This document shows, piece by piece, positions 39,631 through 46,328 of a stretch of DNA of 49,336 nt. This stretch comes from a virus. The notes beneath the pieces are model-generated. The model saw nothing but the letters and a program-made list of their open reading frames with translations. It made no database searches and was not told the origin of the DNA. Position 1 is the stretch's first letter. The number at the start of each line of letters is the position of its first letter. The stretch covers positions 1 to 49,336 of the IMG/VR virus record IMGVR_UViG_3300035701_000053. One strand, written 5' to 3'. Position numbers and translations under genes: made by a program.

Positions 39631-41058
39631 TCAAGCTCCGCGCTCTGTTCCGACGCGAGCCGCGCGGACGAGGACCTCCTCGACGGATCGGAACTTCGAC
39701 TTCGCGCGTGGCGGGTCTTTCGCGAACGACTTCCGGAGCCCTCCCATCTTCGGCTCGGACGGGACGGAGGGCGCTCCCTCGACGGTCTCGGGTTGCGGGA
39801 GCTTCCCGATCTCCAGGAGCTTCCGCTTGATCTTCTCGTCGTCCGGGAGCTGTCCCGAGGCGGCGAGGCTCTGCACGTACGCTCCGATCTCCGCGAGCGG
39901 CGGAGTCTCGATGTCCCCGTGAACGACTTCCGGCCAATACTCGGACTCGAACCCGTTGACCTCCATGAGGCGGGCGACCGCGAAGCGATTGAACGTCGCG
40001 GCGATCGAGTCGAGGAACGCCCCGAGCGACATCGAGAATGTGTTCGTCTGCGACGAGGCGAGAGCGTACGACCCGACGTCGTTCATCCCCAACTGTATGA
40101 ATTGCGCCAGCACCGATTGCAGGATGCCGATCTTGTAGTAGTCCTTGACGAGGGTCGTGTTAATTTGCCGCGAGCCTCCGGACGAGAGGAGCTTGAGCTT
40201 GAACCCCGTCGGCTTTCCTTGGTCGTCCTGCTCACAGGGAACGAGGGCGAACTCTCGCTCGTCCCGCTTTAGCTGCGAGAGCATCGTCTCGATCTGCGTC
40301 CGGAGAGCCCGTTGGTCGGAGGTCGCGGAGGTCGACAGGTATTTCATCGGCACTTCCATGACGAGCAGACCCGTCATGTCCCGCTCGATCCCGACCGCTT
40401 CGATCTCGCAAATACGCTTTAAGAAGAACCAGTCGAGGACCGCGTTCCGGAAGATCGACCGACCCTCGGGGTTGTTCTTGTAGACCGATGTCCGGAAGAG
40501 GACCGACTTCTCGATCGGAATGAACGCCCGCTTCCCGGTCGAGGGGTCGCTCTGCCACATACCGCGGAGACCGTTGTCCTCGGAGTCGAACTCCCAACGG
40601 TCGAGCGTGTCCTGCGCGCGGAGGGCGAACTTGCGCCAACCGACTCTCCCGTCGTCATACTTCGACCGTATGCTCGGAGGGTCGGACGACGTCCCGCCCT
40701 TCCGGATTTTATAGACCGTCTCGAAGTAGCTCCAACCGTAAGGGAACATCGAGATGACCTCGGAGAGGAAGTCCTCGAAGGTGTGGCTCATGTCGTAAAG
40801 ACATTCTTCGAGGAACTGAGCCGCGGCGACCGCGGGCTCCTCGGTCGAGACCGCCTCGACGCGCCACTCGACTTGCTTCGTGAGCGTCTCGATTAACCAG
40901 AGGATCGCCCCAATCGCGGACGAGTTGTCCGCCATCTCGCGGTAGACCTTCGGACCGAAGGCTCCGCGGAGCTTCGGATGCCATTCCTCGGAGATGATCC
41001 CGTCCTGCTGCTTGAGTCCCGTGTACCCTAAAACGCCAAGATCGAGTTCGTCGGTCAT
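39631..41058 (-). CDS. Portal protein (Mu gp29/DUF935-like), 475 aa
   Basis: Start 41058 overlaps the terminase stop as ATGA. Contains I-L-W-L-I-E-T-L-T-K-Q-V-E-W, F-P-Y-G-W-S-Y-F-E, A-L-R-A-Q-D and F-L-K-R-I-C-E-I-E plus the stem-like helix L-A-Q-F-I-Q-L-G-M-N-D-V-G. The portal forms the packaging ring at the head vertex. It sits in the canonical terminase-portal-MuF order. Confidence 0.85.
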   Translation of the reverse strand: MTDELDLGVLGYTGLKQQDGIISEEWHPKLRGAFGPKVYREMADNSSAIGAILWLIETLTKQVEWRVEAVSTEEPAVAAAQFLEECLYDMSHTFEDFLSEVISMFPYGWSYFETVYKIRKGGTSSDPPSIRSKYDDGRVGWRKFALRAQDTLDRWEFDSEDNGLRGMWQSDPSTGKRAFIPIEKSVLFRTSVYKNNPEGRSIFRNAVLDWFFLKRICEIEAVGIERDMTGLLVMEVPMKYLSTSATSDQRALRTQIETMLSQLKRDEREFALVPCEQDDQGKPTGFKLKLLSSGGSRQINTTLVKDYYKIGILQSVLAQFIQLGMNDVGSYALASSQTNTFSMSLGAFLDSIAATFNRFAVARLMEVNGFESEYWPEVVHGDIETPPLAEIGAYVQSLAASGQLPDDEKIKRKLLEIGKLPQPETVEGAPSVPSEPKMGGLRKSFAKDPPRAKSKFRSVEEVLVRAARVGTERGA

Positions 41059-42461
41059 CCCTGGATTTCCTTCCACGGGCTCGCCCTGACGCCCACGTTC
41101 GAGAAGTCGATATCCGTCAGTTCGTCGACCCGAGCGCGCGACGACAAGAACCGGAGCGCCATCGTCATCGCGTCGACTTGGTCGTCGTTCGCGCTGTTCG
41201 GGAAAGTTACCACCTCACCCAAGAAGTCGTCAACCCAACTCGCGTCCGGAGGGAGGAAGACGTTCCCCGACTCGACGAGCCCCGAGACCGCGTGAAGTCG
41301 GTTCTCCTTCGACGTCTCGGCTCGGATCGGACGCAGGCCCGGGACGTGACTCCGGAGAGTGTCGAGGATCGCGGCTCCGTTCGCCGCCTCCTCGACGAGG
41401 ACGTCGTTCGCGTCGGTCCACTTCTGGCGAAGGCGGACGACCATCCGGCAGCAGTCGAGGAACGACATCCGATCCCGGACTTGGTCGAGGAGATAGAAGT
41501 TGGGGAAGCTCTCCCGCCAGACCTGCGCGACGACGAAGCTCGACCCCGTCGCCTTGAACGTCGGGTCGAGCGAGATGACCGTCCTCCCGTCGACCGGGAG
41601 CGACTCGGGACGCCAGAACTGAAACCAGTCGCGGTTCAGGACTCCGCCTTCGAGCGGGGCGGGCCTCTGCTGATACAGGCAGGCGAACTTAAACGACCCG
41701 AGCGTCCGTCGGATGACCCCGAGGTCCTCGCTTATGTACCTCTCCGGACACAGCGGGGCGTCCTTCGCGCGACCGAGGGAGTCGCCCTCCTCCGCGAGTG
41801 CGGGAAAGTTCAACCGCGTCCAACGGTCCTCCGAGTTCTGCAGCAGATGACCCGTGAGGTCGTCCTCGTGCCATCTGGTTTGAATGACGACGATCGACGC
41901 CCCGGGCTCGCGGCGAGGATAGATCGTCCCCTCGAACCAGTTCCGGACCTTCTCGCGCGCTGCCGGCGACATCGCCTCCTCCCAGGACTTGTGCGGGTCG
42001 TCGACGACGATGAGGTCGCCTCCAATACCCGTGACAGACCCTCCAACCCCGACCGAGCGCATCCCGCCTCCTGATGCGGTCTGCCAGTCCTTCGCAGCGG
42101 ACTTGTCCGAACGGATGCGCGTACAGGTCTTCTTCTGAGACACGAACTCGTCGCGGACCGCGAGGCCCCACCTCGTCGCGTAGGTGTCCGAGTACGAGGC
42201 GAGGATTACGTTCCGCGCGGGGAACCATTCGAGGAACCAAGCGGGGAGCCAGTGCGAGATCGCCTCGGACTTCCCGTGCCGCGGCGGAGCGTTGACGATT
42301 ATGCGCGCGTCGCCCGCGAGGATCGCCTCCTGGACGATCGCGAGCATGTTTTCAAGCCAGTCATAAGCGACCCACTTCCCATCGCTGACGCGCTCCGCGA
42401 AGTCCGGGACGTTAAGTCGCCAAGCTCGTTCCGTGACCTCGTCGATGCTAATCGCCCGCAT
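41055..42461 (-). CDS. Terminase large subunit, 468 aa
   Basis: ATPase: Walker A N-A-P-P-R-H-G-K-S-E (57-66), Walker B L-I-V-V-D-D (150-155), coupling motif around V-I-Q-T-R-W-H-E-D-D. Nuclease: V-I-S-L-D-P-T-F-K-A-T (RNase H-like strand with Asp) followed by L-V-E-E-A-A-N-G and a C-terminal D-D-Q-V-D-A. Translocates and cuts DNA at the portal. It overlaps the small-subunit gene by 14 bases. Confidence 0.95.
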   Translation of the reverse strand: MRAISIDEVTERAWRLNVPDFAERVSDGKWVAYDWLENMLAIVQEAILAGDARIIVNAPPRHGKSEAISHWLPAWFLEWFPARNVILASYSDTYATRWGLAVRDEFVSQKKTCTRIRSDKSAAKDWQTASGGGMRSVGVGGSVTGIGGDLIVVDDPHKSWEEAMSPAAREKVRNWFEGTIYPRREPGASIVVIQTRWHEDDLTGHLLQNSEDRWTRLNFPALAEEGDSLGRAKDAPLCPERYISEDLGVIRRTLGSFKFACLYQQRPAPLEGGVLNRDWFQFWRPESLPVDGRTVISLDPTFKATGSSFVVAQVWRESFPNFYLLDQVRDRMSFLDCCRMVVRLRQKWTDANDVLVEEAANGAAILDTLRSHVPGLRPIRAETSKENRLHAVSGLVESGNVFLPPDASWVDDFLGEVVTFPNSANDDQVDAMTMALRFLSSRARVDELTDIDFSNVGVRASPWKEIQG

Positions 42462-43086
42462 TGAGCTTCTTCACGAGCGTGCGAGCTGCGGCGAGCGCGT
42501 CCTTATCCGAGAGCAGGGATCGCATCGACTCCCGCTCCTCCTCCGAGGTCAACCTCTGTCGCTCCTCGACGATCGACCCGGGCTCCCCGTGCGCCTCGCG
42601 CTCGACTCGAATCCCGAGGTCGATGAGGCGTTGGACGTCTCCCGGAGAGATCGTGAACTTCTCCTTCCCCTCCGCCTTCGCGAGGAGACGTCGAAGCCCG
42701 ATCCCCCCGAGCCTCTGCATCCCCTTCCCCAATTTCGCATGCCTCTCCCGCATGTCCGCCGCGTCCTTGAGGAGCTTCTTCCTCCGCTCCTTATCGACCG
42801 CGAGGTCCCACGCCTCGACCCGAGCCCGCCAACCGCAGAAGCCCGACCAATCCAGGACCGTATTGTAGTGGCCCTCAGTGTTCGGGATTTGCCGTTGAAC
42901 GGCTATGAGGTCGCTCGCCTTCTTGACGGACCGCTCGTGCGGGTCGAGGTCGCGGAAGACGAGGAACGCGCTCCAGGCGAGTTCCGTCTCCCAGGGCTGT
43001 CGCTCGTAAAGCTCGCGATCCGGAGCATAGGGTCCTTTTAACGTGACTGCGGGGTCTTTCGGTTTTGGTCTTCGTCCTCTCAACAT
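42448..43086 (-). CDS. Terminase small subunit-like, 212 aa
   Basis: Immediately before the large subunit. N-terminal Y-E-R-Q-P-W-E-T-E-L-A-W-S-A-F, then D-W-S-G-F-C-G-W-R-A-R-V-E-A-W-D and a long helical C-terminus; the W-E-T-E-x-A-W-x-A-F and S-x-F-x-W-x-x-R combination is seen in phage small terminases of the TerS-like group. Start 43086 has the promoter-like sequence at 43094-43122 directly upstream, leaving almost no leader. Confidence 0.75.
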   Translation of the reverse strand: MLRGRRPKPKDPAVTLKGPYAPDRELYERQPWETELAWSAFLVFRDLDPHERSVKKASDLIAVQRQIPNTEGHYNTVLDWSGFCGWRARVEAWDLAVDKERRKKLLKDAADMRERHAKLGKGMQRLGGIGLRRLLAKAEGKEKFTISPGDVQRLIDLGIRVEREAHGEPGSIVEERQRLTSEEERESMRSLLSDKDALAAARTLVKKLNAGD

Positions 43087-43093
43087 GCCTCGA

Positions 43094-43122
43094 AGGTAAC
43101 ACGGGGCGAACGCGACCGTCAA
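43094..43122 (-). promoter_or_regulatory. Possible promoter for terminase/head operon
   Basis: On the - strand TTGACG (43117-43122), 17 bases, then TTACCT (43094-43099). The -35 is good, the -10 poor. Transcription would begin within a base or two of the terminase ATG, giving a leaderless message. Weak call. Confidence 0.3.
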
Positions 43123-43187
43123 ACGTGGCGGGAGACCCCGTGTTGTGAATGCTGGCGGAAGCTGGCGAACTTCGAGTCGTCGGGCTT

Positions 43188-43913
43188 CTACTTGACCGCG
43201 AGCCAACCCGCGAAGTTCGCCCATCGCCAGAAGCACTCGACCTTCGAGAAGCCCGCGTTGCGGAGGAAGGAGACGTTAGCCTCCTCGGTCATCGGGACGA
43301 GGACCCCTTCGAGCGAGAGGCGCTTCCGTGCGATCTGCTCGTCCGAGTATCCGTTCGCCTTCTTCGCGTCGACATAGACCTCGGAGAACGTCTCGTCGAT
43401 CTTCGCGTCCGACGAGATAACCTTCTCGACGAGGAGGAACGCTCCGCTGTGCGCGGTATGCTCCGCGACCTTCGCGAGTATCCGAGGGCGATGCTCGATC
43501 GGCGTGAACTGTATCGTCAGGACCCCGAGGGTCAGACAGGCGACGGAGGCGGGATACTCGTGGCGGAGGTCGACGCGACGGACGTCCGCGACCCCGCACT
43601 TGATGTACCCGTCGAACCGAACCCTCGCCGCGGAGAGCATCGGCTCGGAGACGTCGCAAGCGATGTATCGGTTGTACGCCCCGAACTTCCGGATAAACGG
43701 GTCGAGCGCCTCGCCTCGGGCGCAACCGAGGTCGACGACGTCGAGCTTCGGGACGACGAACCGCTTCCCGATCTCGAAGCACAACTCCCGCATGATGTGG
43801 TATTGCGGGATCGACCGTTCGAGCATGTCGTCGAATACGTCCGCGACCGCCCCGTCGAACTTCCACTTCCCCTCGGGCTCGACCTCGTCCCGCGGTCTTT
43901 CGCTCTCGTTCAT
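43188..43913 (-). CDS. cmoA-like: CmoA-like carboxy-SAM synthase homologue, 241 aa
   Basis: Closely follows bacterial CmoA, which converts SAM and prephenate to carboxy-SAM for tRNA wobble uridine. Matches include K-F-D near 18, V-F-D-D-M-L-E-R-S-I-P-Q-Y (26-38), V-D-L-G-C-A-R-G (60-67), A-C-D-V-S-E-P-M-L (85-93), L-T-I-Q-F (132-136), V-E-K-V, D-A-K-K-A-N-G-Y-S (182-190), and I-A-R-K-R (Arg198, in the place of the E. coli Arg199 that I recall binding the carboxylate). Start 43913 overlaps the methyltransferase stop. No CmoB is present, so the donor probably serves the adjacent DNA methyltransferase. High similarity across the full length supports the call; the enzyme's product is inferred. 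Confidence 0.85.
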   Translation of the reverse strand: MNESERPRDEVEPEGKWKFDGAVADVFDDMLERSIPQYHIMRELCFEIGKRFVVPKLDVVDLGCARGEALDPFIRKFGAYNRYIACDVSEPMLSAARVRFDGYIKCGVADVRRVDLRHEYPASVACLTLGVLTIQFTPIEHRPRILAKVAEHTAHSGAFLLVEKVISSDAKIDETFSEVYVDAKKANGYSDEQIARKRLSLEGVLVPMTEEANVSFLRNAGFSKVECFWRWANFAGWLAVK

Positions 43914-44959
43914 TTCGTCCTCCTCTTCTTCCCGTCCCGGAGTGGGACGAGTATCTCGTCGCGGATCGTCTCCGCGAGCCGTTTCATCATGAGCGGCGGG
44001 ACCGCCCGCCCGAGGCGTTCCCACTGCCGTCCATAGTCTCCCGTCAGGACGAAGTCCGCGGGGAACGAGCAGATGCGCTTGAGTTCGTCGATCGAGAGCT
44101 TCCGCTTCTCGACCGGATGCGTCACGGTCGCGGTCCCTCGGTTATGTCCTCCCTCGCAGCAGATGGTCGGGCAAGGTTTAGCAAGGGCGGGCTTGACTAG
44201 GTTAAAAAACTTCTGCGAACTTCGTCCGGGCTGTAGCTTGTCCCACTCCCGCCCGATCGCGTATCTGGCGAACGAGAGCCACTCCCGATCCTCCTCGCTC
44301 GGCTCGACGTCCCGGAGGGCGTCCCGGAGCGAGTATCGGAACGGCAGAGGGCGAGGGAACGCGGGGCGGAGGACGAGGTCGTCCCGGACCCCGACGAAGA
44401 TAATCCTCCTCCGGACCTGCGGGACCCCGCACCATTGCGCGTCGAGGAGCCTCGCCTCGACGTCGTATCCGACGTGCCGCATCTCGCGGAGGATCTGCTT
44501 GAACACGCCCTTCGAGACCCCGGAGACGAGCCCGGAGACGTTCTCCGCGACGAAGACCTTCGGGCGGAGCCCGTCGACGAGGCGGACGAACTCGAAGAAG
44601 AGGTCGTCGACCCTCTGCTTCGTGTCGGAGTATGCGCGGACTTTGCCCCAATCCTGGACGAGGTTGCCGGCAGCGGAGAACGACGCGCAGGGAGGCGACC
44701 CTTCGACGACGTCGACCTCCCCTCGGGCGAGCCCCGTCTTCGCGAGGATCTCCTCGGGCTTGACGAGGCGGACGTCGCGGACGTCGAGGAAGACGTCGGG
44801 ATGGTTCGCACGATACGTTGCCTGCGCTGCCTTTACGAACTCCGACGCCCACAGGACGGAGAAGCCCGCCATCTCGAACCCGAGGCACGACCCGCCGCAG
44901 CCCGAGAAGGTCGAGACGACCTTGAACCCGTTCTTCGGCAGAGCCCGGACCTCGGACAT
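43910..44959 (-). CDS. DNA cytosine-C5 methyltransferase with Arg in motif X, 349 aa
   Basis: Complete C5-MTase motif set: I F-S-G-C-G-G-S-C-L-G (18-27), IV G-S-P-P-C (87-91, catalytic Cys91), VI A-E-N-V (138-141), VIII Q-V-R-R-R-I-I-F-V-G (181-190), IX R-I-C-S-F-P-A-D-F (295-303), X L-G-R-A-V-P-P (316-322). In normal C5-MTases motif X is G-N-[AS]-V-P-P; here Asn is Arg318. In an engineered M.MpeI the same Asn changed to a basic residue allows carboxy-SAM use. The start is uncertain (44959, or a further-upstream frame into ParB). The next gene is CmoA-like, overlapping by four bases. Confidence 0.9.
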   Translation of the reverse strand: MSEVRALPKNGFKVVSTFSGCGGSCLGFEMAGFSVLWASEFVKAAQATYRANHPDVFLDVRDVRLVKPEEILAKTGLARGEVDVVEGSPPCASFSAAGNLVQDWGKVRAYSDTKQRVDDLFFEFVRLVDGLRPKVFVAENVSGLVSGVSKGVFKQILREMRHVGYDVEARLLDAQWCGVPQVRRRIIFVGVRDDLVLRPAFPRPLPFRYSLRDALRDVEPSEEDREWLSFARYAIGREWDKLQPGRSSQKFFNLVKPALAKPCPTICCEGGHNRGTATVTHPVEKRKLSIDELKRICSFPADFVLTGDYGRQWERLGRAVPPLMMKRLAETIRDEILVPLRDGKKRRTK

Positions 44960-44997
44960 CGTCGGCACTCGGAATGGTGGTCGATCAAGCTCTGCTA

Positions 44998-45528
44998 TCA
45001 CGACCACTCGAACCCGCACTTCGGGCATTTGTGCGAGGTCTCGACGTCCTCGTCGAATTTTTCGAACTCCTCCGGGGCCTCCTTGCCCTCGAACGACGGG
45101 AGGTCGTCCGGGGAGAAGCCCGTGAGGTCGAGGTCGTACCCCTCGCCCGAGAGGTCGGAGAGCACGTCCGCCAGCATTTCGTCATCCAGTTCCGAAAGTT
45201 CTCCGATCTGGTTATCCGCGACGAGGTCCGCGAGTTCTGCTTCCTCGGACGGGTAGTCCTGGAAGTCGACGGGGACGAGGTCGAGCCCGAGCTTGCGTGC
45301 GGCGAGGAGTCGCCCGTGTCCGCGGACGACGAACTTCGACCGCTTCGAGACCGTGATCGGCGCTCGCCAACCGTGCGCGCGGATTATCTTCGCGAGGAGT
45401 TCGAGTTGCTTCTCCGGGTGTTTGTTCGGGTTCCGCGGATGCGGGACGAGGGAGTCGAGCGGGACCAACTTCCCGAACGCGCACTCGACCTTCGGGCGTT
45501 CGGTCTGCTTCGTCTGTTTTTTCGGCAT
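44998..45528 (-). CDS. ParB-domain nuclease-like protein, 176 aa
   Basis: Start 45528 (M-P-K-K-Q-T-K-Q) is preferred over 45564. Residues 20-90 contain L-V-P-H-P-R-N-P-N-K-H, L-L-A-K-I-I-R-A-H-G-W and the catalytic-type G-H-G-R (70-73) of the ParB/Srx fold, where some members cut DNA or use CTP. The C-terminus is acidic and ends in a C-P-K-C-G-F zinc knuckle. Phage ParB-like proteins often lie beside DNA methyltransferases, possibly guiding them. It opens the leftward modification and head operon. Confidence 0.8.
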   Translation of the reverse strand: MPKKQTKQTERPKVECAFGKLVPLDSLVPHPRNPNKHPEKQLELLAKIIRAHGWRAPITVSKRSKFVVRGHGRLLAARKLGLDLVPVDFQDYPSEEAELADLVADNQIGELSELDDEMLADVLSDLSGEGYDLDLTGFSPDDLPSFEGKEAPEEFEKFDEDVETSHKCPKCGFEWS

Positions 45529-45646
45529 GCGTCCATATTCGCCCGACGCGTCGAGCGGAGTCAAGCGGGAAAAATCTCGACGACGTCGGGAGCGCCGGCA
45601 GCGTCGACCACGGAGACCACGGCGACGTTGCCTCGGACAACGTTTT

Positions 45647-45658
45647 TAACGTCGACAA
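45647..45658 (+). repeat. TAACGTCGACAA block, copy 1 (copy 2 at 45954-45965)
   Basis: The same 12 bases occur in both copies, followed by TCGCGCG-type sequence. Each sits in a cluster of A-A-C-G-T words and reads TTGTCGACGTTA on the - strand, where the second copy has a TTTTAT box 16 bases on. Possible operator or promoter -35 element. Confidence 0.5.
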
Positions 45659-45681
45659 CGTCGCGCGTACGCGAATATTAG

Positions 45682-45730
45682 CGTCACACTTTTTTGGATT
45701 TTGTGACGCCCTGTGACGGTTTTTGTGACG
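45682..45730 (+). repeat. TGTGACG iterons (one inverted, three direct)
   Basis: CGTCACA at 45682-45688 (inverted) and TGTGACG at 45702-45708, 45712-45718 and 45724-45730. The direct copies are 10 and 12 bases apart, close to one helical turn, so a protein could bind them on one face of the DNA. Confidence 0.65.
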
Positions 45731-45843
45731 TCTCCCGCCTTACTCTCGCGCGGCTCCGAGGGCAATCGGCACAAGATCACAAAATCCCTATATTCTATAC
45801 GCGCGCGAGCAGAGCTTGACCTGTTTCCTTCGTGCGACGAAAT

Positions 45844-45875
45844 AAAAAAAAAAGAGCTTTCCCGCCAGAGGAAAG
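45844..45875 (-). terminator. Leftward intrinsic terminator
   Basis: On the - strand CTTTCC-TCTGGCG-GGAAAG is followed by CTC and ten T. It would end a short leftward transcript starting near 45935 before the ParB operon. With the promoter-like sequence at 45954-45972 it frames a possible small RNA of about 90 bases. Confidence 0.7.
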
Positions 45876-46114
45876 AATAAGACGAAGTCTAAGAAGCGTG
45901 ATATCGGTGTTTCCGTGACGCTCGCCCTAGATAGTACATAAAACGTTAACGTATAACGTCGACAATATCGTCGCGCGGAACGAAGCGTCGCGGGAAGGTT
46001 CTCGTCGAGTTCGTCTTCCTCTGCTTCGCGCTCCGGACGCAAGTCGAGACGAACGACCCCGAGGTCGGGAAGTCGACCACCTCGCCCGCCCTTCTGCCGT
46101 CCTGGAAATCCTGT

Positions 46115-46128
46115 CATGCTGTGATGAG
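46115..46128 (+). promoter_or_regulatory. CATGCTGTGATGAG motif shared with 9684
   Basis: Thirteen of fourteen bases match 9684-9697. It lies 30 bases upstream of the -35 box at 46158. Its reuse ahead of two + strand units suggests an operator or activator site. Confidence 0.45.
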
Positions 46129-46157
46129 TTAAAAAAGAATTTGTTACGTTGATTTTC

Positions 46158-46187
46158 TTTACAAGCGAGAGTTCGAGGGCGTATAAA
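46158..46187 (+). promoter_or_regulatory. Sigma-70-type promoter for primase gene
   Basis: TTTACA (46158-46163), an 18-base spacer, then TATAAA (46182-46187). Both hexamers match five of six consensus bases. Transcription would start near 46194 and run through a terminator before reaching the gene at 46329. Confidence 0.6.
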
Positions 46188-46234
46188 GAGATCGAACTCC
46201 GCCGCACATCACAGAGCGGTTGAACGATTGACGG

Positions 46235-46307
46235 GTCGCCCTCGACGCGTCTCCTCCCCCTTGCGGCGGAGTTCAAGGAGCGCGTCGAGGGTGCCCGACT
46301 TTTTTTT
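46235..46307 (+). terminator. Attenuator-like intrinsic terminator in primase leader
   Basis: CCCTCGACGCG (46239-46249) pairs perfectly with CGCGTCGAGGG (46281-46291), and GTCG (46235-46238) with CGAC (46296-46299) across a four-base bulge, directly followed by eight T (46300-46307). It lies 22 bases before the start codon, so it can stop transcription of the primase unless something prevents folding. Confidence 0.8.
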
Positions 46308-46328
46308 GAAATCCGGGAGCGGTGGCAG

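Larger units (their letters stand above)
45529..46328 (+). other. 800-base intergenic control region
   Basis: No gene is convincing here. It separates the leftward head/tail operon (ParB first) from the rightward primase gene. It contains TGTGACG iterons, two TAACGTCGACAA blocks, a leftward terminator, a copy of the CATrCTGTGATGAG motif, a good rightward promoter and an attenuator-like terminator. A TATAGA box for the - strand lies near 45794-45799. It is the most likely place for divergent control and possibly the replication origin. Confidence 0.6.

Noticed and set aside
41178-42074. 298-residue + strand frame
   Set aside because: Antisense shadow of the terminase large-subunit gene, rich in E, D and R from the codon bias.
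45788-46276. 162-residue open frame on the - strand in the control region
   Set aside because: No ribosome site, composition unlike the phage genes, and it crosses the promoter and both terminators; better read as non-coding.
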